DNA from: a virus
IMG/VR virus record: IMGVR_UViG_3300044634_002449
Location: 1 to 33,296 of that record
Reading direction: 5' to 3' (one strand)
Length of the DNA: 33,296 nt
Shown here: piece by piece, positions 12,697 to 21,900 of the stretch
How the letters are laid out: every line of letters starts with the position of its first letter
How positions within the stretch are numbered: position 1 is the first letter of the stretch
Notes under the pieces: generated by a model
Database searches by the model: none
What the model saw: only the letters and a program-made list of their open reading frames with translations
What the model was told of the DNA's origin: nothing
Program-made: the position numbers and the translations under genes

Positions 12697-13050
12697 ATGA
12701 CTAATTGGATACAATTAAAAGATGGGGTAGCTTTTGCTTATGTTAATTCATCAAATTTTGTTGCAAATTCTATTCCTATAGAAGACTCAGTTGACCCAAA
12801 TACAATTATGGCAAAAAAATATGTAGACGGTCAATGGGAAGAGGCAGAGCTAATTCACTTTGTCGAAGAAATTCTAGGAAATAAAGTACTTAGAGTTAAT
12901 TCAACAGTTTTTGCTTCAGATGTTACTGGAGATATTGTTGGACCTGAAGTAAAGGCAATGTGGACTAAAAACGAAGATGGTCAATATCAGCCACCAGCTA
13001 CAATTGCAGAAGCAACCATATACGACGAGCATTTGTTCAACCAAGACTAG
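12697..13050 (+). CDS. 117-aa hypothetical virion-associated protein
   Basis: The product starts MTNWIQLKDGVAFAYVNS and has a Trp-containing middle (YVDGQWEEAELIHFVEEILG) and a C-terminal acidic segment. It contains no transmembrane or signal segment. Its beginning loosely recalls the short WARxxxG-type proteins at 21295 and 21526, but similarity is weak. AGAGGAG is about 8 nt upstream. Its stop is followed by a hairpin-plus-promoter junction, so it closes the transcription unit of the four paralogues. A chaperone or accessory role for the fibres is a guess from position. Confidence 0.5.
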   Translation: MTNWIQLKDGVAFAYVNSSNFVANSIPIEDSVDPNTIMAKKYVDGQWEEAELIHFVEEILGNKVLRVNSTVFASDVTGDIVGPEVKAMWTKNEDGQYQPPATIAEATIYDEHLFNQD

Positions 13051-13051
13051 T

Positions 13052-13079
13052 CCTTTAATAGACGATATTAAGGTATAAT
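13052..13079 (+). promoter_or_regulatory. Hairpin directly followed by a -10 box
   Basis: CCTT(T)AATA (13052-13060) pairs with TATTAAGG (13066-13073), one bulged T, 5-nt loop; TATAAT (13074-13079) abuts the stem. No good -35 is visible. A start near 13086 would leave a short leader with AAAGAGG before the ATG at 13100. The hairpin may terminate or process upstream RNA. Confidence 0.5.
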
Positions 13080-13099
13080 AAGGAAAGAGGTATTCGTAA

Positions 13100-14935
13100 A
13101 TGGCAACAAACTTTCCAGAGGAATTAGATTCCTTTATAAATCCGCTATCCACGGATTCCGTTGCCGTTGTCTCACATTCAGAACAACACTCTAATGCCAA
13201 TGACGCTATTGAGGCTTTAGAGGCCAAGGTCGGTAAAGATGGCTCTACGGATCCCGTTTCTTTAGATTATAGGGTATCCGCTTTAGAAAACTCCTCAGTC
13301 GATCCAAACGAAATAAAAGATATTGCGGCAGAGATATTAGATCATCAAGACCATACAAACATAACTGTAACTTATGATGATACAGCAAATAAATTAATTT
13401 TAACTTCAGAAAGCGGAGTCGCAGATTCTACAACAGACGACCTTGACGAAGGCACAACTAATCTTTATTTTACAAATCAACGTGCCCTAGATGCAACATC
13501 AACTGCATACGACCCAGCAGGTTCTGCTGCTACAGCACAATCAAACGCTGAAGATTACGCAGACGGCCTTGCCGTCAACTACGACCCAGCAGGTTCTGCT
13601 GCTACAGCAGAAACAAATGCAAACACTTATACAGATACAGCGCTTAATGACTATACTCCCACATCGACACTTGATACAACAGTTGGTGGATATGGATATT
13701 TAAAGTCAGCAGATCTTTCTGGATATGCGACAGAGTCATATGTTGGAACAGCAATTGACAACATTATAGAAGGAGCCCCAGCTCTTTTAGATACATTAAA
13801 TGAATTAGCAGCAGCAATTGGCGATGATGAAAATTTTGTAACAACAATAAATAATGCATTAGCAACAAAAATAACAGCATCTAGTACAGATACTCTTACC
13901 AATAAAACAATATCTATTCAGAGCGGTCTTACTTCCGTAGTTGGATATGACGATATAACAGGTTTTTATGGTCAGTCAGATATTCCAGTAATACAAGGCG
14001 GGCTTGATAAAGGCGGAAGAATAAATATTAGTTCAGAAGGAGTAATAACACAGTCTGCCCCTGGAACTGGATATACTTCTGGATTAGCAATTATTGGTGG
14101 AGGAACAAGAGTTGCGATAGGAACTTCAAACAATACTCTTATTGGTAACCTGTCTGACTTTAATGCAGCCCTGCTAGATGCAGATTTTGCAACAACCGTC
14201 GATATTACAAATGCAATTCAAGACGCCAGTGACTACGCAGACGGCCTTGCCGTCAATTACGACCCAGCAGGTGCAGCAGCGACTGCACAAAGTAACGCAG
14301 AAGATTATACAGACACAGCAATAGCGGGTCTTGGAAATGATATTGAAGCTGGATATATTCCAGTAACAGAAAAAGCTACATCTGGCGGAGTAGCCTCATT
14401 AAACTTATCTGGAAAAGTTCCAAGCACTCAATTAGACATAGATTCAACAATTCAAGATGTAGCATCTTTAATGATTACTGGCGGTACTCATACAAATATA
14501 TCTACATCTTTTAATAACGTTACTAAAAAACTTAGTTTTTCTACAACCCCATTAACACAAGAACAAATTCAAGATTTTGTTGCACCATTACTAAATCATA
14601 GTCAGCATACAAATATTACAGCAACATATGATGATGACAATAATAGAATAGTTTTACAGGGATCTTCATCTAGCGGTGGAGGAGCTTCAGTAACAATTTC
14701 TCCAGCAGCTCCAACAAGCCCTACTCTAGGAAATATTTGGCTAGACTCTGATAACGGAAGTACTTTTATTTGGGATGGAGTATACTGGATAGAAATAGGA
14801 GCATCGGGTACTGCAGAAGCAATTGCAGCAGTTACATCAACTGCACCAGTTAACCCAGTTCTTGGAAAAATTTGGTTAAATTCAACAACAGCTAAAACAT
14901 ATATATATGATGGATCATACTGGGTTGAGATATAA
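13100..14935 (+). CDS. Large tail fibre protein
   Basis: The 611-aa protein begins with a phage-typical attachment region (SEQHSNANDAIEALEAKVG at about 27-45). Residues 70-105 (HTNITVTYDDTANKLIL) form a module that recurs around 490-530 and in the gene at 14967. A YDPAGSAATAQSNAEDY(A/T)D repeat is present three times, and a fibre segment GAPALLDTLNELAAAIGDDE is found widely in T4-like and other long fibres. The C-terminus has two copies of a 35-residue TLGNIWLDSDNGSTFIWDG-type module. No receptor-binding tip is recognisable. The start has AAAGAGG upstream and the hairpin-promoter junction before it. A long, possibly trimeric fibre is the best reading. Confidence 0.82.
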   Translation: MATNFPEELDSFINPLSTDSVAVVSHSEQHSNANDAIEALEAKVGKDGSTDPVSLDYRVSALENSSVDPNEIKDIAAEILDHQDHTNITVTYDDTANKLILTSESGVADSTTDDLDEGTTNLYFTNQRALDATSTAYDPAGSAATAQSNAEDYADGLAVNYDPAGSAATAETNANTYTDTALNDYTPTSTLDTTVGGYGYLKSADLSGYATESYVGTAIDNIIEGAPALLDTLNELAAAIGDDENFVTTINNALATKITASSTDTLTNKTISIQSGLTSVVGYDDITGFYGQSDIPVIQGGLDKGGRINISSEGVITQSAPGTGYTSGLAIIGGGTRVAIGTSNNTLIGNLSDFNAALLDADFATTVDITNAIQDASDYADGLAVNYDPAGAAATAQSNAEDYTDTAIAGLGNDIEAGYIPVTEKATSGGVASLNLSGKVPSTQLDIDSTIQDVASLMITGGTHTNISTSFNNVTKKLSFSTTPLTQEQIQDFVAPLLNHSQHTNITATYDDDNNRIVLQGSSSSGGGASVTISPAAPTSPTLGNIWLDSDNGSTFIWDGVYWIEIGASGTAEAIAAVTSTAPVNPVLGKIWLNSTTAKTYIYDGSYWVEI

Positions 14936-14966
14936 TTTATGATAAACTATGCTTTAGGAGATTAAT

Positions 14967-15242
14967 ATGACATCATCTTTAGGTTTCCCATCAAGTCCAA
15001 CAACAAACCAACAATATACTGTTGGTTCAAGAGTTTTTATTTGGGATGGGTCAGTTTGGAATTTAGTTTCTGCTGGAGTTACTCAAGAACAGATTCAAGA
15101 TTATATTGATCCACTTTTTACACATTCTAGTCACTCAAATATAACCGCAACATACGATGATGCAGCAAATAAAATTATTTTAAGCGCTTCAGGCGGTAGT
15201 GGTGGAGCAGCAGACATAGGCTTAATCGTAGGCTTGTCTTAA
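14967..15242 (+). CDS. 91-aa protein built from two fibre modules
   Basis: The product is one TTNQQYTVGSRVFIWDGS module (about 11-28), then VTQEQIQDYIDPLF followed by a HSNITATYDDAANKIIL module, and a glycine-rich end. Both occur in the preceding 611-aa fibre, so this gene looks like a detached or duplicated distal part of it. It could be a fibre-tip component or a leftover of recombination. TAGGAG lies 8 nt upstream of the ATG. It ends in a leaderless-promoter region serving the next gene. Confidence 0.65.
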   Translation: MTSSLGFPSSPTTNQQYTVGSRVFIWDGSVWNLVSAGVTQEQIQDYIDPLFTHSSHSNITATYDDAANKIILSASGGSGGAADIGLIVGLS

Positions 15243-15254
15243 GGAAAGGTATAG

Positions 15255-15260
15255 TATAAT
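15255..15260 (+). promoter_or_regulatory. -10 box of a leaderless promoter
   Basis: TATAAT ends exactly 6 nt before the ATG at 15267. A weak -35 (TTGTCT, 15234-15239) is 15 nt upstream. No leader remains for a Shine-Dalgarno site. AAGGAAAGG lies upstream of the -10 and would not be in the RNA. Confidence 0.6.
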
Positions 15261-15266
15261 AAGACT

Positions 15267-15581
15267 ATGGCCGTATTTAGTAATTTAAAAGAAAATGGTG
15301 TTGGAGAAACACCAGTTACATTATTGACGGCAGCACAAGCAACTGTTATTGCAGGGTGCATGTTAGCAAATATTACAGGATCAACAAATTCAATTTCTCT
15401 TTATATACAAAATGGATCTGAGATTTATTATATACTAAAGAGCAAATCAGTAGATGGTGGCAATTCATTTGATGCCATTACTGGTAACAAAATATTTCTA
15501 GAAAATGGAGATGCTCTTAAAGTCGTGGCAGGCACAGAAAACGCCTTTGACGTAGTAGTCTCAATATTGGATGGTATCTAA
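15267..15581 (+). CDS. 104-aa single-domain virion protein
   Basis: The product begins MAVFSNLKENGVGETPVTLL and reads as one beta domain, with ANITGSTNSISLYIQNGSE and a C-terminal VVAGTENAFDVVVSILDGI. Its layout resembles the 109-aa protein at 10826, so both may belong to the same small fibre or decoration fold. It lacks a ribosome site but has a -10 box 6 nt before the ATG, predicting a leaderless mRNA. It precedes an 85-aa gene and the largest fibre in the window, probably in one operon. Confidence 0.65.
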   Translation: MAVFSNLKENGVGETPVTLLTAAQATVIAGCMLANITGSTNSISLYIQNGSEIYYILKSKSVDGGNSFDAITGNKIFLENGDALKVVAGTENAFDVVVSILDGI

Positions 15582-15582
15582 A

Positions 15583-15840
15583 ATGGAAGCATATCAAGAG
15601 ACAAACGCCTACCAGGAGATAGATCTGAGCTTTGCAACAAAAACCTTTTACGGGGTAAAATACAACAATGAAACTGGAAAGCTCACTGTTGAAAGAATAA
15701 ACGACGGGAGCCCAGTAAGGCTACCTGCCGAAAATATTATAAAGAAAGACGATTACAAAACTTGGTTTTGGAGCAAACATACGGTACAATTTGATTGGGA
15801 TCAAAACCAAAAAACTAATCTGTTAATGGAGATACACTAA
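15583..15840 (+). CDS. 85-aa hypothetical protein upstream of the giant fibre
   Basis: The 85-residue product is rich in aromatic and charged residues, with FYGVKYNNETGKLTVERIND in the first half and a C-terminal KTWFWSKHTVQFDWDQ. No domain is recognised. ATG 15583 lies 1 nt after the previous stop; an in-frame ATG at 15571 would overlap that gene and is less likely. Its TAA is directly followed by the ATG of the 1384-aa fibre with no gap, so it is probably co-translated and may be a partner or base protein of that fibre. Confidence 0.55.
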   Translation: MEAYQETNAYQEIDLSFATKTFYGVKYNNETGKLTVERINDGSPVRLPAENIIKKDDYKTWFWSKHTVQFDWDQNQKTNLLMEIH

Positions 15841-18800
15841 ATGACACAATTAATCGACCTAGGTAAGATCAGATTCTTTTTCGCAGGAACATGGAGCGAT
15901 GCAACAACATACGAACTAAACGATGTTGTCAAGTACGGCGGTAACGTATATGTATACACATATGCTCTAGCATCACAAGGATATTTGCCAACCAATACAA
16001 ACTATTGGGCATTAATGATCGAAGGTCTTAAGTTTACTGGTGTATGGAATAGCGCAACAGAATACCGTGTTGGCGATGGAATCGCATACGGTGGTAAAGT
16101 TTATATTTCTGTTAAAACAGGTTCAAATCAAGTTCCACCAAATGCAACATACTGGTCACAATTTGCAGACGGTATTCAGTATGAAGGAGCATGGTCTTCA
16201 ACAGCTAACTATCAAAAGAATGACGTAGTAACATATGGACCAGATGTATTCATTGCTAAGCAAGATACAACAAATCATAATCCTGCAACTTCCCCATCAT
16301 ATTGGGATACATTTGTAACTGGTATAGATGCAACTGGTGTATGGAATTCATCTACAGCATATACTCCAAATCAATTAGCCGCATACGGCGCAAGAATTTA
16401 TTTATCTTTAACAAATAACACAAACAAAGTTCCTTCCACAAACTCATCAGATTGGGCACCTTATATTGATGGACTTCGTGCAATGGGAGTATATAGTTCA
16501 ACTGCACAATATCACATCAATGACATTGTAACTTATGGTTCAACAGTTTATATTGCAAAAGGTGACACACTTGGAAACACTCCAACAGATACAGTATACT
16601 GGAATATTCTAACATCTGGTACTACATACAAGGGTGTATGGACAACATCTACAGAATATCTTGGCGGAGACATTGTTCAATGGGGCGGTAATACATATAT
16701 TACAGATGCCTTCCACTCATCCGCATCCTCATTTTCAACAGATAAAGATCTATACTGGGAAAAGTATAACTCAGGAATTCGATATCGTGGAGCTTGGGCA
16801 GCAAACACATTTTATATTGAAGGCGACGTTGTAAATGACGGTGAAAACTCACGTATCGCACTAGTAGACCATACATCAACACCATTCTTAATTGATGATG
16901 AAGAGTATTGGGATATTCTAGCAAAGGGCGCTACTGGTCTTCTACCAGGTCAAGGCGGTAAAGCTGGATATGTTCTTACAACAGACGGAGCAGAAGCAAC
17001 ATTCGAAAGAGATGTAACAAATCTATACTTCGGTGATGGTGCAAGAGACTTTATCGAAGGTCCAGCAGCATTAACAGATGTTGCAACAGCAGCAGCATGG
17101 GACACAGAAGACTTTGCACAAGCAGTAGTCGTTAATAACCTAGACACTTCAACAGGCGATGGAAGTGCTCAATCAGCAGACTTTATTGCTTATACAGGAG
17201 ATTCAAACAATACAAACGGTTGGGCAGATTTAGGATTTACAGGCAAAAACTTTTCCGCATCAGAATTTGGTGTAACAGGTCCTGGAGACGGATATGTATT
17301 CGTAAATGGATTTGAGCCAATCACAGCAACTATTACGGGTAAGCAATTATCAAGCAATGTTGCAACAATTACAACAAATGGAAACCATGGATTTACAACT
17401 GGCAAAAAAGTAAATGTTCAGGGTCCAGGAGCACCATTTGTAGGAACATTTGTTATTACAAATGTAACTGCTACAGAATTTAGCTATAATAGAACTGGAT
17501 CAGATGTAGCATCAACATCAGCAACTGGTACCGCAACTATGTACTTAGGAGCTGGAAACTTAGTATTAGCAACAGGAGACGGTGGCTCAGATAACAAGAT
17601 TGTTATTGCCGCTGGAGGATTTTCTTCAGGTAATGAACAAATTACAATTACTCCAGATGAGAATGTCCACATTGAAATTGACACAGCTTCAACAAGTGCT
17701 ACAACAGGTGCACTAACAGTTGTCGGTGGCGTAGGTATTACTGGAGATCAATATGTTGCTGGTGACCTAACAGTTATCGGAAACGTAGACTTACAGGGAG
17801 TTACAAAACTTCCAGTAGGTGCTGGCGCAACAGCATATGAAACATCAGCAGAACTAACAGACGCAGTTATTATTGCAGCTGGAGCATCTAGCTCATTCGT
17901 ACAAAATGCATTAGTTAACCTAGGATCAGGAACATCAACTTCAGCAGATTATATTGCATACGCTGCAGAGGGAGATAACGTATCAGGCTGGATCGATATG
18001 GGTATCACAGGAGCTAACTTTAATGACGAATCATTTGGAGTAACTGGCCCACATGATGGATACATATTTATGTCAGCCCCAGATGGAACAACTGGTAAAG
18101 GTAACCTTGTATTAGCAACAGATAATACTGGTACAGACAATAAGATTATATTTGCAGCTGGTGGATTATTTACTGGTAACGAGCAAATGTCAATTACACC
18201 AAATCAAAATGTTCATATTGAAATTGCAACACCTTCCGTATCACCAACAACTGGTGCATTTACCGTAGTAGGAGGTATAGGTGTTCAGGGTGATATTAAC
18301 GTAGCAGGTGCAGTTAATATTGCTGGTGAGATTACATTCGGAGGTTCAGGAACAGTTGTAGAAACTGAAAACCTTGCAGTTGTAAATCCAATGGTATTCG
18401 TTGCAAGCGGAAACCCAACAGGAGACGGATTAACATTCGCCTTCCTTGGAGAATCTCGCTCACAACGTACATTAACATTATCAGAAACAGTTACATTCCG
18501 TTCTGCATCAAATAACGTAGCAACAATAGTAACAGGAACATCACACGATTATGAAATCAATGACTCAGTAGTAATTACTGGTGTTGATGATTTAGCTTCA
18601 ATATCAGTAGTTATTGTATATGAAGTTACAGGTTCAACAACTGCTAAAATTACAACATCTGCAGCACATGGACTTCTTACAGGACAATCAATTACTGTAT
18701 CTGGTGTCGCAGCAGCGGTGAATGGAACATACACAATTGCTACAGTTCCATCAACAACAACTTTAACATATACAGTTTCATCTACAAGCAACGTAGCACC

Positions 18801-19995
18801 ATCTCCAGTATCTGGTCTGGTACAGCGTGTAAGCTTGCCTAACGTATATAATGGAACTTATACAATTACAGCAGTTACTTCAAATACATTTAGTTATGCT
18901 AGATCAATTCCTGATGAAACAGTTGTAGCTCCTAGCCGTACATATCCAAACGTATTAAGTTACTCATTAACAAACGGTGTGGTAACACTTGTTCTTAATG
19001 ACGTACCTCAAGCAGGAGTTGGAGAATCAGTATTAATTGCTGGAGTAACATCAGCATTAAATGGTACAAGAACAGTTACGGCACGTAGCATGTCTGTACC
19101 TTACTCAATCTCATATGCAAGAGCACTTGATGATATTGCATCTACAACATTAACAACAACAGTTGTTGCAAATATTATTAGTCGTAACCGTACATCTGGA
19201 GTTGCAACTCTTACAACAAGTGCAACACATTCATTCGTACCAGGACAGTCAATTATAGTTGCTAACGTATCATCAACATTTAATGGTACATACACAATTA
19301 CAGCAGTCACAGGTACAACAATTTCATACGCACAGGCACTTGCAGATATTGTTGAAACAGCTGAAACTGGCGGTACAGCAACAGCAACATATCCATCTTA
19401 TGGATCATATAAGCTTCTAGCATACCTAGGAGCAGCTGTTGTAACAGACCCACTACGTGGACAGTACACAGGTCTTGCACGTAACCAAGGAAATCAGAAG
19501 TGGTACTTGCTCGGAGGAATTGCAAATAAGCCTTCAAATACAATTGACTTCTCAGTTCCAGGAACAACCTTTACTAGAGAAGATCTAAACGTAGATACAC
19601 TCGAAGCACGAAATGTGATTTTGGACAAAAATCCTTGGGCACAGACACATGCTATAGATTATGCTACATTTAATACAACACCTTCTATTATTACAGTGTC
19701 AACTGCATTAGTAGCTAAGAGATTTAATAACGTAACAGAAGGATATGCACACGCAACTGGTAATTATGTTGTTAATCATACAGCAGCTGTTACATTAACC
19801 CTTCCATCATCTGCATTAATTGGTGATAGAATTACAATCACAGATGGTACAAACAAAGCTGGAGAATTTAATATTACAGTAGCAAGAAATGGACATAATA
19901 TTCAAGGATACGTTGAAGACTTAATTATTAATAGAGGAGGAGCATCAATTACATTAGAGTATTCAAATGCTGCCCTCGGATGGAGACTAATCTAA
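15841..19995 (+). CDS. Giant tail fibre or adhesin with seven CBM-like repeats
   Basis: This 1384-aa protein starts with seven tandem repeats of about 50 residues (about 13-362), each with G-x-W, a Y-x(3)-D-x-V core, Y-G-x-x-Y and a closing Y-W, as in FTGVWNSATEYRVGDGIAYG. That layout resembles small chitin/carbohydrate-binding modules of the CBM5/12 type, so a sugar-binding stalk is inferred. A beta-rich shaft follows, with two related blocks containing GVTGPGDGYVF and GVTGPHDGYIF, about five HGxxxGxxxxVxGxxxxxNGTYxI-like modules, and a distal domain ending in EYSNAALGWRLI. It is the longest gene in the window and the likely main receptor-contacting fibre. It abuts its upstream neighbour without a gap. 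Confidence 0.85.
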   Translation: MTQLIDLGKIRFFFAGTWSDATTYELNDVVKYGGNVYVYTYALASQGYLPTNTNYWALMIEGLKFTGVWNSATEYRVGDGIAYGGKVYISVKTGSNQVPPNATYWSQFADGIQYEGAWSSTANYQKNDVVTYGPDVFIAKQDTTNHNPATSPSYWDTFVTGIDATGVWNSSTAYTPNQLAAYGARIYLSLTNNTNKVPSTNSSDWAPYIDGLRAMGVYSSTAQYHINDIVTYGSTVYIAKGDTLGNTPTDTVYWNILTSGTTYKGVWTTSTEYLGGDIVQWGGNTYITDAFHSSASSFSTDKDLYWEKYNSGIRYRGAWAANTFYIEGDVVNDGENSRIALVDHTSTPFLIDDEEYWDILAKGATGLLPGQGGKAGYVLTTDGAEATFERDVTNLYFGDGARDFIEGPAALTDVATAAAWDTEDFAQAVVVNNLDTSTGDGSAQSADFIAYTGDSNNTNGWADLGFTGKNFSASEFGVTGPGDGYVFVNGFEPITATITGKQLSSNVATITTNGNHGFTTGKKVNVQGPGAPFVGTFVITNVTATEFSYNRTGSDVASTSATGTATMYLGAGNLVLATGDGGSDNKIVIAAGGFSSGNEQITITPDENVHIEIDTASTSATTGALTVVGGVGITGDQYVAGDLTVIGNVDLQGVTKLPVGAGATAYETSAELTDAVIIAAGASSSFVQNALVNLGSGTSTSADYIAYAAEGDNVSGWIDMGITGANFNDESFGVTGPHDGYIFMSAPDGTTGKGNLVLATDNTGTDNKIIFAAGGLFTGNEQMSITPNQNVHIEIATPSVSPTTGAFTVVGGIGVQGDINVAGAVNIAGEITFGGSGTVVETENLAVVNPMVFVASGNPTGDGLTFAFLGESRSQRTLTLSETVTFRSASNNVATIVTGTSHDYEINDSVVITGVDDLASISVVIVYEVTGSTTAKITTSAAHGLLTGQSITVSGVAAAVNGTYTIATVPSTTTLTYTVSSTSNVAPSPVSGLVQRVSLPNVYNGTYTITAVTSNTFSYARSIPDETVVAPSRTYPNVLSYSLTNGVVTLVLNDVPQAGVGESVLIAGVTSALNGTRTVTARSMSVPYSISYARALDDIASTTLTTTVVANIISRNRTSGVATLTTSATHSFVPGQSIIVANVSSTFNGTYTITAVTGTTISYAQALADIVETAETGGTATATYPSYGSYKLLAYLGAAVVTDPLRGQYTGLARNQGNQKWYLLGGIANKPSNTIDFSVPGTTFTREDLNVDTLEARNVILDKNPWAQTHAIDYATFNTTPSIITVSTALVAKRFNNVTEGYAHATGNYVVNHTAAVTLTLPSSALIGDRITITDGTNKAGEFNITVARNGHNIQGYVEDLIINRGGASITLEYSNAALGWRLI
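15877..16927 (+). repeat. Seven tandem 150-bp repeats coding for W/Y modules
   Basis: Each unit encodes about 50 residues with the pattern GxW-x(5)-Y-x(3)-D-x-V-x-YG-x-x-Y and a closing YW or DW followed by x(4)-G. Units differ clearly at the base level, so the expansion is old enough to have diverged, but spacing is kept near 150 bp throughout. Confidence 0.8.
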
Positions 19996-19996
19996 A

Positions 19997-21292
19997 ATGG
20001 CAAATCTAAGTACATTACAATCAAACCCAGATATTCGAAAGTATAAAAACTTTGTTGAATATCCAACACCAGGAACATATACATTTACAGTTCCAGCAAA
20101 CGTAACTAGAGTTCGTGCTACCATTTTTGGTGGCGGCGGAGGTGGCGGAATGAACGCTAACCAAAGCCAAGGTCACGGTGGAGATGGTGGTTCAGGTGGC
20201 GGATTTGCAATGGGTGAATATACAGTTACTCCAGGTCAAGCAATTACAGTGACAGTAGGTGCTGCAGGAGCTAGATCAACATCATATGGAACATATGGTG
20301 GAAATGGCGGAACATCATCATTTGGCGCATTCTGTTCAGCAACTGGTGGCAGTGGCGGAGGTTACGCTAATGGTAATGGTAAGGCAATGAATCAATGGGG
20401 TTCTGGCACAGGCGGAACTTTAGTAAACTCTTTAGGTGGCCCTGGAGGATACGGACAAACTTCAAATAACACATCTAACCAATGGTATTCTGGTGGTGGC
20501 GGAGGTGGAGGCTCAGCAGGATCTTGGCGTGGCCAAGGTGGTTCAGGTGGATTAGTAACTGGTGGAAATTCATATACACAAGGAGCAGCTGGTGGTGGAG
20601 GAATTGGTGGTCGTGGCGGTGGAACATGGCACAATCAGTGGGGCTCAACCACAACCAACTTCGATATGGGTGGTGGCGGAGGTGGAGGATCCTGGGAACA
20701 GGGAGAATCTATGTACCCTAACACATCTAACCATGGAACCCAATCTGGTTTTGGAGGAGCAGGATATATGGCTCCAAGAAACACTGGACTTGATACAAAT
20801 AACTTACACTCTGGATTTAACGAAAACCAACATGGTTTAGCTGGTCATCACGGACCACTAGAACCATATGCAATGGGAGTATACTACGGTGTAAATTTAA
20901 ATACAGATAATTCTTACAGATTCTCACCACAAGGAATTTCTCCATTAAATGTTCTAATGACTCCAGATGCTTTCGTATCTCCAAGACTATTTTCAGTAGT
21001 TGGAAGTGGTGGAATGGGTGCAGCATGTACTTATTGGTCAACAAGAGGAGCCCCAGGAGGCAGAGGTGCCGCAGGCGCAGGTGGCGGTGGAGCAGTTAAA
21101 AACTCTTCATCAAATAGTGGAAACGGTGGCGCTGGTGGATTTATGGGTGGTGGCGGAGGTGCTGTAAACCAAAACACTATTGGTGGAGACTCGTTAGCTG
21201 GTGGCGGCGGAGGCGGAGCTGGTGGAACAATTGGCTGGACAAGTACACAATCTGGTCAAGGTGGTCCAGGATTCGTAGCGGTTGAGTGGTAA
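19997..21292 (+). CDS. Glycine-rich adhesin
   Basis: The 431-aa protein has an N-terminal beta domain ending in TYTFTVPANVTRVRATIFGG (about 28-47), followed by repeated G-rich blocks of three to seven glycines to near the C-terminus, and a closing QGGPGFVAVEW strand. This recalls phage glycine-rich adhesins in which packed polyglycine helices display variable loops to the receptor, as in T-even gp38-like tips. Loop segments with His, Trp and Asn between glycine runs are candidates for contact sites. ATG 19997 is 1 nt after the giant fibre stop, so it may cap that fibre. No cleavage or signal motif is seen. Confidence 0.78.
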   Translation: MANLSTLQSNPDIRKYKNFVEYPTPGTYTFTVPANVTRVRATIFGGGGGGGMNANQSQGHGGDGGSGGGFAMGEYTVTPGQAITVTVGAAGARSTSYGTYGGNGGTSSFGAFCSATGGSGGGYANGNGKAMNQWGSGTGGTLVNSLGGPGGYGQTSNNTSNQWYSGGGGGGGSAGSWRGQGGSGGLVTGGNSYTQGAAGGGGIGGRGGGTWHNQWGSTTTNFDMGGGGGGGSWEQGESMYPNTSNHGTQSGFGGAGYMAPRNTGLDTNNLHSGFNENQHGLAGHHGPLEPYAMGVYYGVNLNTDNSYRFSPQGISPLNVLMTPDAFVSPRLFSVVGSGGMGAACTYWSTRGAPGGRGAAGAGGGGAVKNSSSNSGNGGAGGFMGGGGGAVNQNTIGGDSLAGGGGGGAGGTIGWTSTQSGQGGPGFVAVEW

Positions 21293-21294
21293 AT

Positions 21295-21516
21295 ATGACA
21301 ACTTGGGCTAGAAAAAATGATAATGGTGACATTGTAGAATTAACTACAGAAGATCCATCTGGAAAATTTCACGAATCAGTTGTTTGGGAAGTTGTAAATG
21401 ATTCAACATCTTTAACAGAAGACAATGGATTACTTCCAGAAAATAATCAAGCTCTTAAGGATGTAATAGCAGAAAACGAAGCATTGGCTGCAATTAATAC
21501 AAATACAGAAGAGTAG
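21295..21516 (+). CDS. 73-aa WARxxxG-type small protein, copy 1
   Basis: The product begins MTTWARKNDNGDIVELTTED and continues PSGKFHESVVWEVV, then has an acidic, Asn-rich helical tail. The WAR-x(6)-V-E-x-T-T-x-DP(S/T)G pattern is shared with the next gene, so the two are paralogues. Such short proteins next to tail fibres often act as fibre-assembly or tip proteins, but no named family is assured. ATG 21295 lies 2 nt after the previous stop and is preferred over a codon overlapping that gene. No clear ribosome site precedes it, so coupling is likely. Confidence 0.6.
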   Translation: MTTWARKNDNGDIVELTTEDPSGKFHESVVWEVVNDSTSLTEDNGLLPENNQALKDVIAENEALAAINTNTEE

Positions 21517-21525
21517 GGTTCTTTT

Positions 21526-21897
21526 ATGAAAGTAATGAAAGAGCATTGGTCTAAAGAGGACGCTTTAACATTAAAGCGTATGAAAAAGAAAAAATGGGCC
21601 AGACTCGACGAAGAAAATACCATTGTAGAATTTACTACAATTGATCCTACAGGTAGATATCACCCAGATTTAAGATGGATTGAAGTTGATCATGATACTC
21701 AATGGGGAACAAGAATTAATCTATTGGGGTATGAAAGAGGCTACGAGCCTACAATTGGAAATCAAGAAAACTACGACCTACTTGTATTAATTCAAAAAGA
21801 ACAAGAAGCAGCTCTTAATAAAATAGAAACTAAAGATAAAGAGCCACAAATTAGTCAATTTACAGCAAATCTTCTTACTGAAGAATATGCTGGATAG
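21526..21897 (+). CDS. 123-aa WARxxxG-type protein, copy 2
   Basis: The product has a basic N-terminal extension (KRMKKKK), then WARLDEENTIVEFTTIDPTG and RYHPDLRWIEVD, matching copy 1, and a longer C-terminal part with TQWGTRINLLGYERGYEP and a charged helix. The extension and longer tail suggest copy 1 is a shortened relative. GGTT precedes ATG 21526 weakly. It closes the fibre unit before the halogenase promoter. Tail-fibre assembly or tip function is inferred only from position and the shared domain. Confidence 0.58.
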   Translation: MKVMKEHWSKEDALTLKRMKKKKWARLDEENTIVEFTTIDPTGRYHPDLRWIEVDHDTQWGTRINLLGYERGYEPTIGNQENYDLLVLIQKEQEAALNKIETKDKEPQISQFTANLLTEEYAG

Positions 21898-21900
21898 CTA

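Noticed and set aside
15571-15582. Earlier ATG for the 85-aa gene
   Set aside because: It overlaps the upstream gene, adds only four residues and has no ribosome site; ATG 15583 directly after the stop is simpler.
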